NCBI RefSeq assembly: GCF_014650895.1
Contig: NZ_BMVV01000004.1
Location: 412,881 to 476,880, forward strand
Direction: 5' to 3'
Length of the DNA: 64,000 nucleotides
Source of the DNA: Streptomyces omiyaensis
GTDB lineage: Bacteria; Actinomycetota; Actinomycetes; Streptomycetales; Streptomycetaceae
Part shown: piece after piece, positions 28,192 to 38,120 of the stretch
Position numbering within the stretch: position 1 is the stretch's first letter
Layout: the number at the start of each line of letters is the position of its first letter
Translations under genes and position numbers: made by a program
The notes under the pieces: model-generated
Seen by the model: the letters and a program-made list of their open reading frames with translations, nothing else
Database searches by the model: none
Told to the model about the DNA's origin: nothing

Positions 28192-28341
28192 GCAATGTAA
28201 GTGGGGGTCGGGAAGCCGTCAAGGCACCGCCCACCAGACGGGCACCCGAAAGCCGCCCGAGGACCCCGTCCGATGGCCGAAGTCGCACCCCCGCGCGGCC
28301 GGAAGGGTGGACGATGGGCGCACGGGAAGAGGGGGTTCGGT

Positions 28342-29598
28342 ATGGGTGAATCGCTGTCGGTGCGCTGCCCCGCATGCCGGCGGAGCCATGTGTTCGCGGC
28401 CCCCGCCTTCCCCTGCCCCTGCGGGAACCCGGTCGCCCCGCGCCTGGACCCGGACGCGGCGGCCGAGCCGCTCCGGCGCCGGAACTGGCGGGAGGAGTGG
28501 GTCACCGTCCGCTGCCTCGCCTGCGGCCGCGAGGACCAGTGGCCGCAGCCGGAGCTGGGCTGCGCCTGCGGAGCCGTCCTGCGCGTCCCGGTGACCCCCG
28601 TCCCCGGGGAACCGGAGACCGCCGAGGACGGAGGACGGGAGTACGGCTCCGACCCGCACGGCCCGGCCGGACACGCCCCGCCCGCCTCCGCCGGCCCGGA
28701 GCCCTCCCCCGCCCCTCCCGGCCTCTTCGCCGCCCCGGAGGAGGAGGCGGAGGGGGAGGCCGAGGGGGACGGGAACGCCGGAGAGGACGGGAACACCGGG
28801 GCGACCGGGGAAATCGGGGGAGCCGGGGAAATCGGGGAAGCCTGCGGCCTCGGAGACCCCTGGGACGACGGAGTCGCCGGGGAGGCCGGGGAGCTCTGGG
28901 AGGCCGGGGGCTCCTGGGACGGAGAGGAGACCACGGAGACCGGCGTGGCCTGGGGCGTCCCGGACGCGGAGGACGCCGTGGACGCCGTTGACGCCACGGA
29001 CGCCGTGGACGCGGACGCGGCCTGGGAGGCCGGTGAGCCCTGGAGCCTGCGGGCGGACCGGGAGGAGCCGGCCCCGTTCCCCGGGCCGCAGGCTCCCGGG
29101 GGCGATCCCGGCGCGCCTCCCTCGGACTGGTTCGGCGCCCCGCCCCGGTCCTTCGCCGAGCGGTACCCCGTCCACATCCCGCTGCCGCCGACCGCGCCCC
29201 GGCCCGCCGCGGCGCGCGGCGCGTTCCGGCCGGTGACGATCAGGACCGCGCGGGACGCCGTGGCCGCCGCCGCCACGTACCTCCAGTGGCTCGGCTTCCG
29301 GGAGATCGTGCAGCCCGAGGACCGGCGCTCCGCCGGGGTGGACCTGCGCGGCCCCGGGCTCGTCGCCCAGGTCGACCCGAGCACCCGGCCGGCCGGACTG
29401 CGGGCCGTGGAGTGCCTGTGGCTGAACGGACTCAGCGCCTCCGCCGTGAGCGTCTTCTTCTCGCTCGCCGGCTACACCCCGGAGGCCCGGTCCCGCGCCG
29501 CCGAGATAGGGCTGCCGCTCTTCGTCCTCGACCTCACCGGGACCCCGCAGCCCGTGAACAACGCGGCCGACGAACTCACGTCGGGCGGCGCCATCTGA
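28342..29598 (+). CDS. Zinc-ribbon-like protein with acidic linker and Mrr-like C-terminal domain
   Basis: A 418-residue protein in three parts. Residues 1-90 hold four CxxC/CxC pairs (RCPACRR, FPCPCG, CLACGRED, GCACGA), so probably two zinc ribbons. Residues about 95-240 are disordered, rich in Gly, Glu and Ala with phrases such as GATGEIGGAGEIGEA and AVDAVDATDAVDAD. Residues about 290-418 look like a restriction-endonuclease-like fold (AAATYLQWLGFREI, then SAGVDLRGPGLVAQVDPS), with the D...QVD order of Mrr/DUF2034 domains but no evident QxK. It may bind or cleave nucleic acid; active-site decay is possible. No partner gene. Confidence 0.65.
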   Translation: MGESLSVRCPACRRSHVFAAPAFPCPCGNPVAPRLDPDAAAEPLRRRNWREEWVTVRCLACGREDQWPQPELGCACGAVLRVPVTPVPGEPETAEDGGREYGSDPHGPAGHAPPASAGPEPSPAPPGLFAAPEEEAEGEAEGDGNAGEDGNTGATGEIGGAGEIGEACGLGDPWDDGVAGEAGELWEAGGSWDGEETTETGVAWGVPDAEDAVDAVDATDAVDADAAWEAGEPWSLRADREEPAPFPGPQAPGGDPGAPPSDWFGAPPRSFAERYPVHIPLPPTAPRPAAARGAFRPVTIRTARDAVAAAATYLQWLGFREIVQPEDRRSAGVDLRGPGLVAQVDPSTRPAGLRAVECLWLNGLSASAVSVFFSLAGYTPEARSRAAEIGLPLFVLDLTGTPQPVNNAADELTSGGAI

Positions 29599-29640
29599 TC
29601 CGTACCGCGCCTTCGAGCGAACGGATCCGGCCATCCACGC

Positions 29641-30456
29641 GTGATGATCACGGTCCCCCGGGCAGAAACACCGTGGGGGGTGGCGGGCATGGGGACGGGG
29701 ACAGGGTGGTTCATGGCGGCGGCCGCGGCCGCCTGGGCCGAACTGCTGGTCGCGGCGGTGCTGCTGTGCGCACCCGGCCGGGGCGGGGGCCCGGGCCCCG
29801 CCGGCGCGGTGCCCGGGCCCGAGGCGCTGGCTCTGCTGCGCGGCGGACGGCGGGCGGCGGTGACGGTCGCGCTGGTGGCGCTGCACCAGCACGGCGCGGT
29901 CGCGGCCGGGCGCAAACACACGGTTCGGGCCAATGGCGGGCCGGGCCGCACCCGGGACCCGGTCCAGCTCGGCGTCCACCGCTCGCTCCGCAACGCCCTG
30001 GCCCTGCGCGCGCTGACCCTCCGCCCCGAGACGCGCCGGGCGGTGGACGGCCTGCGGGGCGAGCTGGGGCGGACGGGGCTGCTGCGGCCGCCGGGTCGCC
30101 ACCGCGCGGCCCGGCTGCTGCTGGCCGCCGCGCCGGCGACCCTCGTGGCGGGCGTGCTCGCGGGCGCGGCCACCGGGGACGGACCGGGGACCGCGGCCGT
30201 CCTGGCGACGGCGGTGCCGGTCCTCCTCGCCGCCCTCGCCCTGCTCCGGCTGCCGCCCGCGACCCGCGCTGCCCGGCGGCTCCTGGCCGAGCTGCGGGAG
30301 CGGCACCCGCTGCCCGCGCACCGGAGCGAGGTGACGGACGGACGGCTGGTCCGGCTGTACGTGGCGCTGTACGGCGACCCCGCGCTCGCCCTCTTCCTGC
30401 CGCGCTTCTCCCGCGACGGGGGGCTGCTCGGCCGCCGCCCCTCCGACCGGCGCTGA
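29641..30456 (+). CDS. TIGR04222-type membrane protein
   Basis: A 271-residue protein from GTG at 29641. It has an N-terminal helix (WFMAAAAAAWAELLVAAVLLC), then PEALALLRGGRRAAVTVALVALHQHGAV, the characteristic arrangement of the TIGR04222 family, and two more helices around 150-200 (LLAAAPATLVAGVLAGA and AAVLATAVPVLLAALALL). Function of the family is unknown. Members commonly end in a Cys/Gly-rich tail; this one ends in an Arg-rich segment instead. It may be expressed with the preceding gene: 42 bases separate them. Confidence 0.68.
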   Translation: MMITVPRAETPWGVAGMGTGTGWFMAAAAAAWAELLVAAVLLCAPGRGGGPGPAGAVPGPEALALLRGGRRAAVTVALVALHQHGAVAAGRKHTVRANGGPGRTRDPVQLGVHRSLRNALALRALTLRPETRRAVDGLRGELGRTGLLRPPGRHRAARLLLAAAPATLVAGVLAGAATGDGPGTAAVLATAVPVLLAALALLRLPPATRAARRLLAELRERHPLPAHRSEVTDGRLVRLYVALYGDPALALFLPRFSRDGGLLGRRPSDRR

Positions 30457-30475
30457 GGCGGGGCCATACTGGCGT

Positions 30476-31003
30476 ATGCGCATCCGAGCTGCCGCACCGG
30501 CCGAACTCCCGCTGCTCCAGTCCATCGAGCGCGCGGCGGGCGAACCCTTCCGCACCCTCGGGATGACCGCGATCGCCGACGACGAGCCCCTCCCGCTGGA
30601 CGTGCTGGAGGGGTACCGCGCGGCGGGCCGGGCCTGGGTCGCGGTCGACGGGGCCGACCGGCCCGTCGCCTACCTGCTCGCGGAGACCGTCGACGGGGCC
30701 GCCCACATCGAGCAGGTCTCCGTGCACCCCGCCGCGGCCCGCCGGGGCGTCGGCCGGGAGCTCATCGAGCACCTGGCGGCGGCCGCCCGGGAGGAGGGCC
30801 TGACGGCCCTGACCCTGACGACCTTCACCGAAGTGCCGTGGAACGCCCCGTACTACGCCCGGCTCGGCTTCCGTCCGCTCGCCGACGGCGACCCCGGCCT
30901 CACCGACGGCCTGCTGGCCATCAGCCGGGCCGAGGCCGCCCACGGCCTGGCGGCCTGGCCCCGGATCTGCATGCGCCGGGAGCTCGCGGGGAGCCCGGCC
31001 TGA
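30476..31003 (+). CDS. GNAT-family N-acetyltransferase
   Basis: A 175-residue acetyltransferase. The acetyl-CoA-binding motif A is clear: HIEQVSVHPAAARRGVGRELIEHLAAAA (V-x-P-x-x-R-x-x-G-x-G), followed by LTALTLTTFTEVPWNAPYYARLGF typical of RimI-like small-molecule or protein acetyltransferases. The N-terminus is MRIRAAAPAELPLLQSIERAAG. Twenty bases separate it from the membrane protein gene. Substrate unknown. Confidence 0.9.
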   Translation: MRIRAAAPAELPLLQSIERAAGEPFRTLGMTAIADDEPLPLDVLEGYRAAGRAWVAVDGADRPVAYLLAETVDGAAHIEQVSVHPAAARRGVGRELIEHLAAAAREEGLTALTLTTFTEVPWNAPYYARLGFRPLADGDPGLTDGLLAISRAEAAHGLAAWPRICMRRELAGSPA

Positions 31004-31103
31004 CCCGGAGGACCGGTCCGCCCCGGCCCTGAACCGGCCGGATGCGAGGCCGGGGCCCGGCCGGAGGATCCGGTCCGCCCCGGTCCGCCCCGCAGGGCCC
31101 GTC

Positions 31104-32699
31104 CTACTCCCGGTACCGCTCCCTCAGTTCCACCTTGCGCACCTTGCCGCTCACCGTCATCGGGAACTCGGCGAGGACCTCGACCCGGCGCGGGACCTTG
31201 TAGTGGGCGAGGCGGTCGCGGCAGAAGGCGGTGATGTCGTCGAGGGTCGGCGGGGCGGCCGGGTCGCGCGGGATCACGCAGGCCAGCACCTCCTCGCCGT
31301 ACCGCTCGTCGGGGACGCCGACGACCTGCACGTCGGCGATCCCGGGGTGCCCGTGGAGGAACTCCTCGATCTCGCGCGGGTACACGTTCTCGCCGCCCCG
31401 GATGATCATGTCCTTGATGCGGCCGACGATCTCGACGTACCCGTCCTCGCGCATCACGGCCAGGTCGCCGGTGTGCATCCAGCGGCCCGCGTCGACGGCC
31501 TCCGCCGTCTTCTCCGGCTCGTCCCAGTAGCCGAGCATCACGCCGTAGCCGCGGGTGCACAGTTCGCCCGCGGTGCCGCGCGGCACGGTGAGCCCGGAGG
31601 CCGGGTCCACCACCTTCACCTCGACGTGCGGGAGGACCCGGCCGACGGTGCCGGTGCGCCGCTCCAGGTCGTCGTCGCGGCGGGTCTGGGTGGAGACCGG
31701 CGAGGTCTCCGTCATGCCGTAACAGATCGACACCTCGGTCATGTTCATCTCCGCGACCACCCGCTTCATCACCTCCACCGGACACGGCGAGCCCGCCATG
31801 ATGCCGGTGCGCAGCGAGGAGAGGTCGTACGAGGCGAAGTCCGGGAGGTCCAGTTCCGCGATGAACATCGTGGGGACCCCGTAGAGCGAGGTGCAGCGCT
31901 CCTCCTGGACCGCGCGGAGGGTCGCGGCCGGGTCGAAGGAGGGGGCCGGGATGACGATGCAGGCGCCGTGCGAGGTGGCCGCCAGATTGCCCATCACCAT
32001 GCCGAAGCAGTGGTAGAAGGGGACCGGCACGCAGATCCGGTCCCGCTCGGTGTAGGCGATCATCTCGCCCACGAAATAGCCGTTGTTGAGGATGTTGTGG
32101 TGGGAGAGCGTGGCGCCCTTGGGGAAGCCGGTGGTGCCCGAGGTGTACTGGATGTTGACCGGCTCGTCGGCGGAGAGCGGCTCGGGGACGAGGCCGCCGG
32201 ACGGGCGCGCGGCGAACTCCTCCCAGCTCGCGTCGCCGAAGTACACCGCCTCCCGCAGGCCGGGACAGTCGGCCCGGACCTCCTCGACCATCGCCCGGTA
32301 GTCGCTGGTGCGGTGGGCGAGCGAGGCGAAGAGCGTCGAGATCCCCGACTGCCTCAGCACATAGGCGAGTTCGTGGGAGCGGTAGGCCGGGTTGACGGTC
32401 ACCATGACGGCGCCGATCCGGGCCGTGGCGTACTGGACGAGGACCCACTCGGGGCAGTTGACCGCCCAGATCCCGACCCGGTCGCCCTTGCGGACGCCGC
32501 TGCCGAGGAGCGCCCCCGCGATCCGGTCGACGGCGGCGCCGAACTCGGCGTAGGTCCAGCGGCGGCCGCCGGCCACGTCGACCAGGGCCTCGCGGTCGGG
32601 CCAGGCGGCGACCGCCCGGTCGAGGTCGGCGCCGATGGTGTCGCCGAGGAGCGGGGTGTCCGCCACCCCGTGCGCGTAACTGGTCTCCGTACCGGTCAC
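31104..32699 (-). CDS. Fatty-acyl-CoA synthetase / AMP-binding protein (FadD type)
   Basis: A 531-residue ANL-superfamily ligase. A3 motif [19 protein letters not shown] (about residues 185-203), A5 [12 protein letters not shown], hinge and A8 [20 protein letters not shown], and the A10 Lys in [10 protein letters not shown]. The AMP is used to activate a carboxylic acid as acyl-CoA; substrate probably a medium or long fatty acid. Its ATG overlaps the stop of the upstream ligase gene by 4 bases, so the pair is coupled. Regulated, by position, by the divergent GAF-LuxR gene at 34484. Confidence 0.92.
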   Translation of the reverse strand: MTGTETSYAHGVADTPLLGDTIGADLDRAVAAWPDREALVDVAGGRRWTYAEFGAAVDRIAGALLGSGVRKGDRVGIWAVNCPEWVLVQYATARIGAVMVTVNPAYRSHELAYVLRQSGISTLFASLAHRTSDYRAMVEEVRADCPGLREAVYFGDASWEEFAARPSGGLVPEPLSADEPVNIQYTSGTTGFPKGATLSHHNILNNGYFVGEMIAYTERDRICVPVPFYHCFGMVMGNLAATSHGACIVIPAPSFDPAATLRAVQEERCTSLYGVPTMFIAELDLPDFASYDLSSLRTGIMAGSPCPVEVMKRVVAEMNMTEVSICYGMTETSPVSTQTRRDDDLERRTGTVGRVLPHVEVKVVDPASGLTVPRGTAGELCTRGYGVMLGYWDEPEKTAEAVDAGRWMHTGDLAVMREDGYVEIVGRIKDMIIRGGENVYPREIEEFLHGHPGIADVQVVGVPDERYGEEVLACVIPRDPAAPPTLDDITAFCRDRLAHYKVPRRVEVLAEFPMTVSGKVRKVELRERYRE

Positions 32700-34378
32700 A
32701 CCAGGTCTCCTTCCGTGAACTCCGGGCCCGTGGAGGCCCCTTCGGCGGTCAGGCGGCGCAGCTCGACCCGCCGGATCTTGCCGGAGACGGTCTTCGGCAG
32801 CTCGGCGAACTCGATGCGGCGGACCCGCTTGTACGGGGCGAGGACGGCCCGCGAGTGGGCGAAGAGGGCGCGGGCGGTCTCCGCGTCCGGTGTGAAGCCC
32901 TCGGCGAGGACGACGTACGCCTTCGGGACGGCGAGCCGCAGCGGGTCGGGCGCCGGGACGACGGCCGCCTCGGCGACGGACTCGTGCTCCAGGAGCGCGC
33001 TCTCCAGCTCGAACGGGCTGATCTTGTAGTCGGAGGCCTTGAAGACGTCGTCGGCGCGGCCCACGTAGTGGAGGTAGCCGTCCTCGTCGCGGCTGCCGAT
33101 GTCACCGGTGCGGTAGAGGCCGCCGGCCATCGCCTCGGCCGTCTTCTCCGGGTCGCCGTGGTAGCCGGTCATCAGACCCACCGGGTGGGCGGACAGGTCG
33201 AGGCAGATCTCGCCCTCCGCCACGTCCCTGCGGCCGGTCACCGGGTCGACGAGGGTGACCGCGTACCCGGGGCTGGGGCGGCCCATGGAGCCCTCCTTCA
33301 GCCGCTGGCCGGGGCTGTTGGAGACCTGGACGGCCGTCTCGGTCTGGCCGAAGCCGTCCCGGATGGTGACGCCCCAGCCGCGCCGGACCGCCGCGATGAC
33401 CTCGGGGTTCAGCGGCTCGCCCGCGGCGACGGCCTCGCGCGGCGGGGTGGCGAGCCGGCTCAGGTCGGACTGGATCAGCATCCGCCACACGGTCGGCGGG
33501 GCGCAGAAGGAGGTGACGCCGTGGCGCTCCATCTCGGCCATCAGGCGGCCCGCGTCGAAGCGCGTGTAGTGGTGGATGAAGACGGTCGCCTCGGCGTTCC
33601 ACGGGGCGAAGAGGTTGGACCAGGCGTGCTTGGCCCAGCCGGGCGAGGAGATGTTCAGGTGGACGTCGCCGGGCTTCAGCCCGATCCAGTACATCGTCGC
33701 CAGGTGGCCCACCGGGTAGGAGGTGTGGGTCTGCTCGACGAGCTTGGGGCGGGCGGTGGTGCCGGAGGTGAAGTACAGCATCAGGGTGTCGTGGGCGAGG
33801 GTGTCGCCGTCGGGCTCGAAGACGTCCGGCTCGCGGGCGGAGTGCTCGTACCCCAGCCAGTCCACCCCGTCGCCGCCGACCGAGATGCGGGTGTAGTCGC
33901 CGGGCACGCCGGCGAACTTCGCGGTGTCCTCGGAGCGCACGATCACGTGCCGGGCCCGGCCGCGCTCGACCCGGTCGCGGAGGTCCGCGGGGCCGAGCAG
34001 CGGGGTGGCGGGGATGACGACGGCGCGCAGCTTCATCGCGGCGAGCATGGTCTCCCACAGCTCGGTCTGGTTGCCCAGCATCACGATGATCCGGTCCCCG
34101 GCGCGGACGCCCTGGGCGCGGAGCCAGTTCGCGACCCGGTTCGAGCGGGCGGACATCTCCGCGAAGCTCACCCTGGTCTCGGAGCCGTCCTCCTCGACGA
34201 TGTGCAGGGCGGTGCGGTCGTTGCCCTCGGCGATGACGTCGAACCACTCCAGCGCCCAGTTGAACCGGTCGGGGCGGGGCCAGGCGAAGCCGTCGCGGGC
34301 CGCCTCGTAGTCCTCGCGGTGCCGGAGCAGGAAGTCCCGGGCGTTCCGGAACTCCTCGGTCGCGCTGGTAGCCGTCAT
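32696..34378 (-). CDS. Acyl-CoA synthetase, MACS/benzoate-CoA ligase type
   Basis: A 560-residue AMP-dependent ligase. A3 is [17 protein letters not shown] (Ala-Arg in place of the usual Gly-x), then [22 protein letters not shown]5 [14 protein letters not shown]8 [20 protein letters not shown] and A10 [13 protein letters not shown]. The SPGWAKH and [11 protein letters not shown] segments are those of medium-chain/benzoate-CoA-type enzymes. Two ligases of different subtypes in one operon suggests either different chain lengths of one degradation pathway or a substrate pair. The ATG at 34378 is preceded by GAGGACAC. No acyl-CoA dehydrogenase is nearby. Confidence 0.9.
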   Translation of the reverse strand: MTATSATEEFRNARDFLLRHREDYEAARDGFAWPRPDRFNWALEWFDVIAEGNDRTALHIVEEDGSETRVSFAEMSARSNRVANWLRAQGVRAGDRIIVMLGNQTELWETMLAAMKLRAVVIPATPLLGPADLRDRVERGRARHVIVRSEDTAKFAGVPGDYTRISVGGDGVDWLGYEHSAREPDVFEPDGDTLAHDTLMLYFTSGTTARPKLVEQTHTSYPVGHLATMYWIGLKPGDVHLNISSPGWAKHAWSNLFAPWNAEATVFIHHYTRFDAGRLMAEMERHGVTSFCAPPTVWRMLIQSDLSRLATPPREAVAAGEPLNPEVIAAVRRGWGVTIRDGFGQTETAVQVSNSPGQRLKEGSMGRPSPGYAVTLVDPVTGRRDVAEGEICLDLSAHPVGLMTGYHGDPEKTAEAMAGGLYRTGDIGSRDEDGYLHYVGRADDVFKASDYKISPFELESALLEHESVAEAAVVPAPDPLRLAVPKAYVVLAEGFTPDAETARALFAHSRAVLAPYKRVRRIEFAELPKTVSGKIRRVELRRLTAEGASTGPEFTEGDLV

Positions 34379-34483
34379 GTGTCCTCCTCGTTGCGGGACC
34401 GGTCCCGCCCATCGTGTAATCGGTGACCCGGGTCTCACCACCCCCGTTCGGGGGTGAAGGCGTGGAGGAAGGGGCGTTCTTCC

Positions 34484-35317
34484 GTGTCCGAGCGGAGCGA
34501 GGGGGCCGAGCTGCGGGCCGCGCTGGTGCGGCTGCGGCGCGGCAGCGGGCTGCCCGTGGTCTTCGGCGGCCTGGTGCGGGACGGCGGCAGGCCGCTGCGC
34601 ATAGCCGAGCTGCACGGGGCGGTGACCACGGCCCTCCACGGCCTGGCGATCTCCCCCGGCAACGGCCTGGGCGGCAAGTGCCTGGCGCTCGCCCGCCCCT
34701 GCGCGGTCACCGACTACCCGGTGGCCCGGCACATCACCCACGAGTACGACGTCCCGGTGTCGGCGGAGGGCCTGCGGTCGGTGATCGCGGTGCCGGTGGT
34801 CGTCCGGCGGCGGGTGCGCGGGGTGCTGTACGGGGCGCTGCGCGACGCGCTGCCGCTCGGCGAGCGGGTCTTCGACGCGGCGGTCGCGGCGGCCCGGGAC
34901 GTGGAGCAGGCACTGGCGGTGCGGGACGAGGCCGGCCGGCTCGCCGGGGCGGCGCGGGCGCCCGCGCCCGACCGCCCCGGCCCCTCGTGGGAGGAGGTCC
35001 GGCAGGCCCACGGCGAGCTGCGCGCGCTCGCCCCGCAGGTCCTGGACGCGGAGCTGCGGCAGCGGCTGCTCGCGGTCTGCGGACGCCTGGAGGCGGCGTC
35101 CGGCCGGACGCCGGTGCCCGGTGTGGGGCTGACCCCGCGCGAGACGGACGTCCTGGCGGCGGTCGCGTCCGGCGCCACCAACGCGGCGGCCGCCCAGCGG
35201 CTCGGCCTGCGCCCGGAGACGGTCAAGGGCTATCTGCGCTCGGCCATGCGGAAGCTCGGCGCGCACACCCGCCTGGAGGCGGTCGTGGCGGCCCGCCGGG
35301 CGGGCGCGCTGCCGTAG
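34484..35317 (+). CDS. GAF-domain LuxR-type transcriptional regulator
   Basis: About 277 residues. Residues 30-150 resemble a GAF-like domain: LRIAELHGAVTTALHGLAI, GLGGKCLALARPCAVTDYP, then SVIAVPVVVRRRVRGVLYG. The C-terminal LuxR HTH is LTPRETDVLAAVASGATNAA with VKGYLRSAMRKLGAHTRLEAV. I place the start at GTG 34484 because GGAGGAAGG (34464-34472) lies 11 bases upstream; the earlier GTG at 34454 has no ribosome site. It diverges from the two acyl-CoA ligase genes and probably activates or represses them, binding an acyl or aromatic ligand in the GAF domain. Confidence 0.85.
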   Translation: MSERSEGAELRAALVRLRRGSGLPVVFGGLVRDGGRPLRIAELHGAVTTALHGLAISPGNGLGGKCLALARPCAVTDYPVARHITHEYDVPVSAEGLRSVIAVPVVVRRRVRGVLYGALRDALPLGERVFDAAVAAARDVEQALAVRDEAGRLAGAARAPAPDRPGPSWEEVRQAHGELRALAPQVLDAELRQRLLAVCGRLEAASGRTPVPGVGLTPRETDVLAAVASGATNAAAAQRLGLRPETVKGYLRSAMRKLGAHTRLEAVVAARRAGALP

Positions 35318-35362
35318 CCCGCAGGCCCCGGGGAGGCGGGGCGGGACCGGGGCCCGGAGGCC

Positions 35363-36463
35363 CTAGGAGGGCAGGACGAGGTCGTACGCGTCGCCGTCGG
35401 GCACGGTGAGGCGCAGGATCCGCTCGGCCTCGTCCGCGAGGGCCGCGCGGTCGGCGCGCGTGATCCGGCCGAAGGGCTCGACCGTGAGGGTGGTGCGCTC
35501 CTTGGCCTCCTCCAGGTACCAGAGCCCGGCGAGCGTCCCGTCGAGGAGGAACACGCGGTGGGCCTGGTTGCCGGTCCAGGTGCGTCCCTTCAGCTCGGCG
35601 GGGACGATCCGGGTGCGGTCGGCGTGCGAGAGCAGGAGGTTGTCGAACTCGGGCAGGAGGCGCGGCGGCGCCGGGGTGGCCGCGTCGGGGCGGGGCGCGT
35701 CGGGCAGGTCGAAGAGCTCGGTGCCCCGCTCGTCGCGCAGGACGAGGAGCCGGGGCCGCAGCCGCTCGAAGGCGGGCCGCAGACGGGTGAGCCCGCACCA
35801 GGTCTGCATGTCCTTGACGGAGGCGGGGCCGAAGGCGCCGAGGTAGCGCAGGACGGTCTCGTCGATCGCGGCCGCCTCCCCGTCGGGCCCGCCGAACCAC
35901 TCGCCGGTGGTGGTGAGGGCGACCTGGCCGCTGCGCCGCCACAGTCCGCGCGGGGTGACCTGCACCATCAGGAGCAGGCAGCGGGCGGCGACGGTGAGGG
36001 CGAGCGGGTCGGCGTCGGGCCACTCGCGCAGGAGACGGTCCCGCAGCTCCTTCGGGGTGCGGGGCCGCTCCTCGACGTACGCGGTCGACAGGGCGGTGAG
36101 CCGGTCCAGGTCCACGCCGGCGAGGCCCTTGCGGAAGGCCTTCAGCTCCCGCTCGACCGCCCCCGCCTGGACGAGCCGGCGCAGGGCGACGGCGTCGCCC
36201 GCGGTGTGGGTGTGCACGGTGGAGCGCAGGGAGACGATCCGGGCGACGGCGCGGGACTCCATGAGCGCGGACAGCCGCTCGGGCCGGAAGCCGTCGAGGC
36301 GGGCGGCGAGGGCGTAGTACGGGGGCTTGGTGTTCTGCGCCTGGAGCCCCACCAGGTGGTGCACGGCCTCCTCGGGCCCGAGCGGCGAGGGCCGGAGGAG
36401 CAGCTGGCGGGCGAGGGTGGCACGGCCCAGGGCGCGGCGCGAGACCGTGGGGAGGGAGTCCAT
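35363..36463 (-). CDS. Winged-helix DNA-binding domain protein (HTH_42 / YcaQ-like)
   Basis: A 366-residue protein of the family typified by YcaQ. Typical segments are HHLVGLQAQNTKPPYYALAARL near the N-terminus, VRLRSTVHTH-like (VSLRSTVHTHTAGDAVALR), PKELRDRLLREWPD and GLWRRSGQVALTTTGEWFG, then WCGLTRLRPAFERL. YcaQ-like glycosylases unhook DNA interstrand crosslinks in some bacteria, but shorter Streptomyces proteins of this family are uncharacterised. Soluble, cytoplasmic. Convergent with the GAF-LuxR gene, with 45 bases between the stops. Confidence 0.85.
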   Translation of the reverse strand: MDSLPTVSRRALGRATLARQLLLRPSPLGPEEAVHHLVGLQAQNTKPPYYALAARLDGFRPERLSALMESRAVARIVSLRSTVHTHTAGDAVALRRLVQAGAVERELKAFRKGLAGVDLDRLTALSTAYVEERPRTPKELRDRLLREWPDADPLALTVAARCLLLMVQVTPRGLWRRSGQVALTTTGEWFGGPDGEAAAIDETVLRYLGAFGPASVKDMQTWCGLTRLRPAFERLRPRLLVLRDERGTELFDLPDAPRPDAATPAPPRLLPEFDNLLLSHADRTRIVPAELKGRTWTGNQAHRVFLLDGTLAGLWYLEEAKERTTLTVEPFGRITRADRAALADEAERILRLTVPDGDAYDLVLPS

Positions 36464-36533
36464 GCGGGGACGCTACAAGGCATCGAGGACAGATCCTGTC
36501 CTCCGTCGCCGGAGACTCTCGCCCCCGCCCCCC

Positions 36534-36561
36534 GTCCCGGGTCCCGGGTCCCGGGTCCCGA
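36534..36561. repeat. 7-bp tandem repeat in a gene-free gap
   Basis: Four copies of GTCCCGG (last copy GTCCCGA) lie in the 321-base gap 36464-36784 between two same-strand genes. The gap also has CGGAAGGGGC three times around 36608-36640. No protein-like frame or hairpin terminator is evident; the promoter of the winged-helix gene should lie at its left end. Confidence 0.65.
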
Positions 36562-36784
36562 TCACCACCCGTACCTCCCGATGGCCTCCTCTCCCCCCGC
36601 GACGATCCGGAAGGGGCCGGAAGGGGCGGAAGGGGCCGGAGGGCCCCGCAGCGGCCGACGGAGGAAGAACTCCACTCCCTGACAGCCGCCGGCGGTGGTG
36701 TGCACGAGTCCGTCCGTGGACCTGGAGAGGCGGGACCGGCTGTGGCCGGCCTTCTCCGACGGCGTACGGGGCTCGTGGCCGGGG

Positions 36785-38029
36785 CTACCGGGGGCCGCGC
36801 CGTCGGCGTGCGCGCTCGAACTCCTCGACGTCCGGTGTCCAGGGGCCGTGCCGGTCGAGTGCGGCGCAGCCGCCGCGGGCGAAGGCGCCCACCACCTCCC
36901 GGTAGCCCTCGATCCCGTCGACCAGGCCGTACTCGACCCGGTACTCCGGATCCGACCCGGCGCCTCCCTTCCGCACCGTCGTGATCCGGGCGACGGAGTC
37001 CGCGTAGAAGTGGAGCTGGATCCCCTCGCCCCGTTCCTCGTCCTCGATGGTGAAGACCTCGTTGTCCGCGGCGGAGCGGTCGGCGACGAACTCCCAGAAC
37101 TCCGCGGCGGCGGTGCGGGGACCGCCCCGCCGCCACTTCCCCTCGGCGCCCTTGTCGTCGGTGAACGACAGGGCCGTTGCGCCGGCGCGGTCGGCGGCGG
37201 TCTCCTCGTCCTCCTCCGCGGGCGTGTTCCTGGAGCGGGCCGCGGCCTCCGAGCACATCAGGAAGCCCACCGTGCGCACCGCGTCGTCGGCGAGTCCGGG
37301 GTGTGCGCGGCGCACGGCCGCGTCGACCGCCGCCGCCATCCGGTCCCAGGCGCGCTTGTCCGTGGCGCGTCGTCCCCGTCGCGGATCGAGGCCGATCCGC
37401 ATCCCGGTGCACGCCCGCTCCGCGGTGGCGACCACCCGCATGACCTCGGGCAGCAGCGCGGGGTCCACGGCGTGGGGCCTGCGTCCCGGGACCGTCCCGC
37501 CGTGCAGGTACCGGCCGGTGTACTTCAGGATCGCGGTGTCGAGCGGGCCGAGGACCACTCCGCGCTCCGCCCGGCGGCGGACCGCGCGATGCTCCTGGGC
37601 GCGCTTCTCGTCCGGCGTCTCGGTCGCCGTGCGCATCGCCGCGCAGACCCGACCGCGCTCCAGCAGGGCGACGTCGGCCCCGTGGGCGACGAGCCGGTCC
37701 CTGTCCCACCGGATGCGCCGGAAGAGCGCGTCGACGTCCGCGGGCGGGAGGAGGAGGACCGGGTCCAGGAGCGCGACGGCCGCGTCCTCGTCGAGCCGGC
37801 CCCGGGTGCCGGCGTCGTCGCACAGCGGAAGGACCGCGCTCCACAGCAGCAGGTGCCTGGCCAGGTCCTCCCGGATGACCGCGAGATGGTCCTCCCGGAT
37901 CGGGAACGCGAACGTGCGGGGCTCGTGGTTGGCGTCGGCCCCGGCGCCGAGCGTCAGCCTCGGCCCGCCGTCCTCGCGGGTCACGATCGGGATCCAGCCG
38001 CTCCCCCGGGTGAAGACGACGTCCCTCAT
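36785..38029 (-). CDS. DUF6357-like uncharacterised protein
   Basis: A 414-residue soluble protein starting MRDVVFTRGSGWIPIVTRED. It has DADANHEP-type text (GADANHEPRTFAFPIREDHL), LARHLLLWSAVLPLCDDAG, and a long helical middle (VVATAERACTGMRIGLDPR). This matches what I recall as the DUF6357 family of Streptomyces; the assignment is from memory. The C-terminal third (FTIEDEERGEGIQLHFYADSVARITT and YGLVDGIEGYREVVGAFA) may be a separate small domain. No known motif for catalysis. The next gene is on the same strand 91 bases upstream of its start, and the two may work together. Confidence 0.72.
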   Translation of the reverse strand: MRDVVFTRGSGWIPIVTREDGGPRLTLGAGADANHEPRTFAFPIREDHLAVIREDLARHLLLWSAVLPLCDDAGTRGRLDEDAAVALLDPVLLLPPADVDALFRRIRWDRDRLVAHGADVALLERGRVCAAMRTATETPDEKRAQEHRAVRRRAERGVVLGPLDTAILKYTGRYLHGGTVPGRRPHAVDPALLPEVMRVVATAERACTGMRIGLDPRRGRRATDKRAWDRMAAAVDAAVRRAHPGLADDAVRTVGFLMCSEAAARSRNTPAEEDEETAADRAGATALSFTDDKGAEGKWRRGGPRTAAAEFWEFVADRSAADNEVFTIEDEERGEGIQLHFYADSVARITTVRKGGAGSDPEYRVEYGLVDGIEGYREVVGAFARGGCAALDRHGPWTPDVEEFERARRRRGPR

Positions 38030-38120
38030 CGGCCCGGGCCTCCCGGGAACGGCACCGGCCGGGACGGGGCCGCCGCGTGGGCGTCACGGCGGTGCCGCGG
38101 ACCCGTGCCGGGGCGCCCGT

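Noticed and set aside
36695..36984. Short plus-strand frames around 36700
   Set aside because: They are antisense to the DUF6357-like gene and have no coding character.
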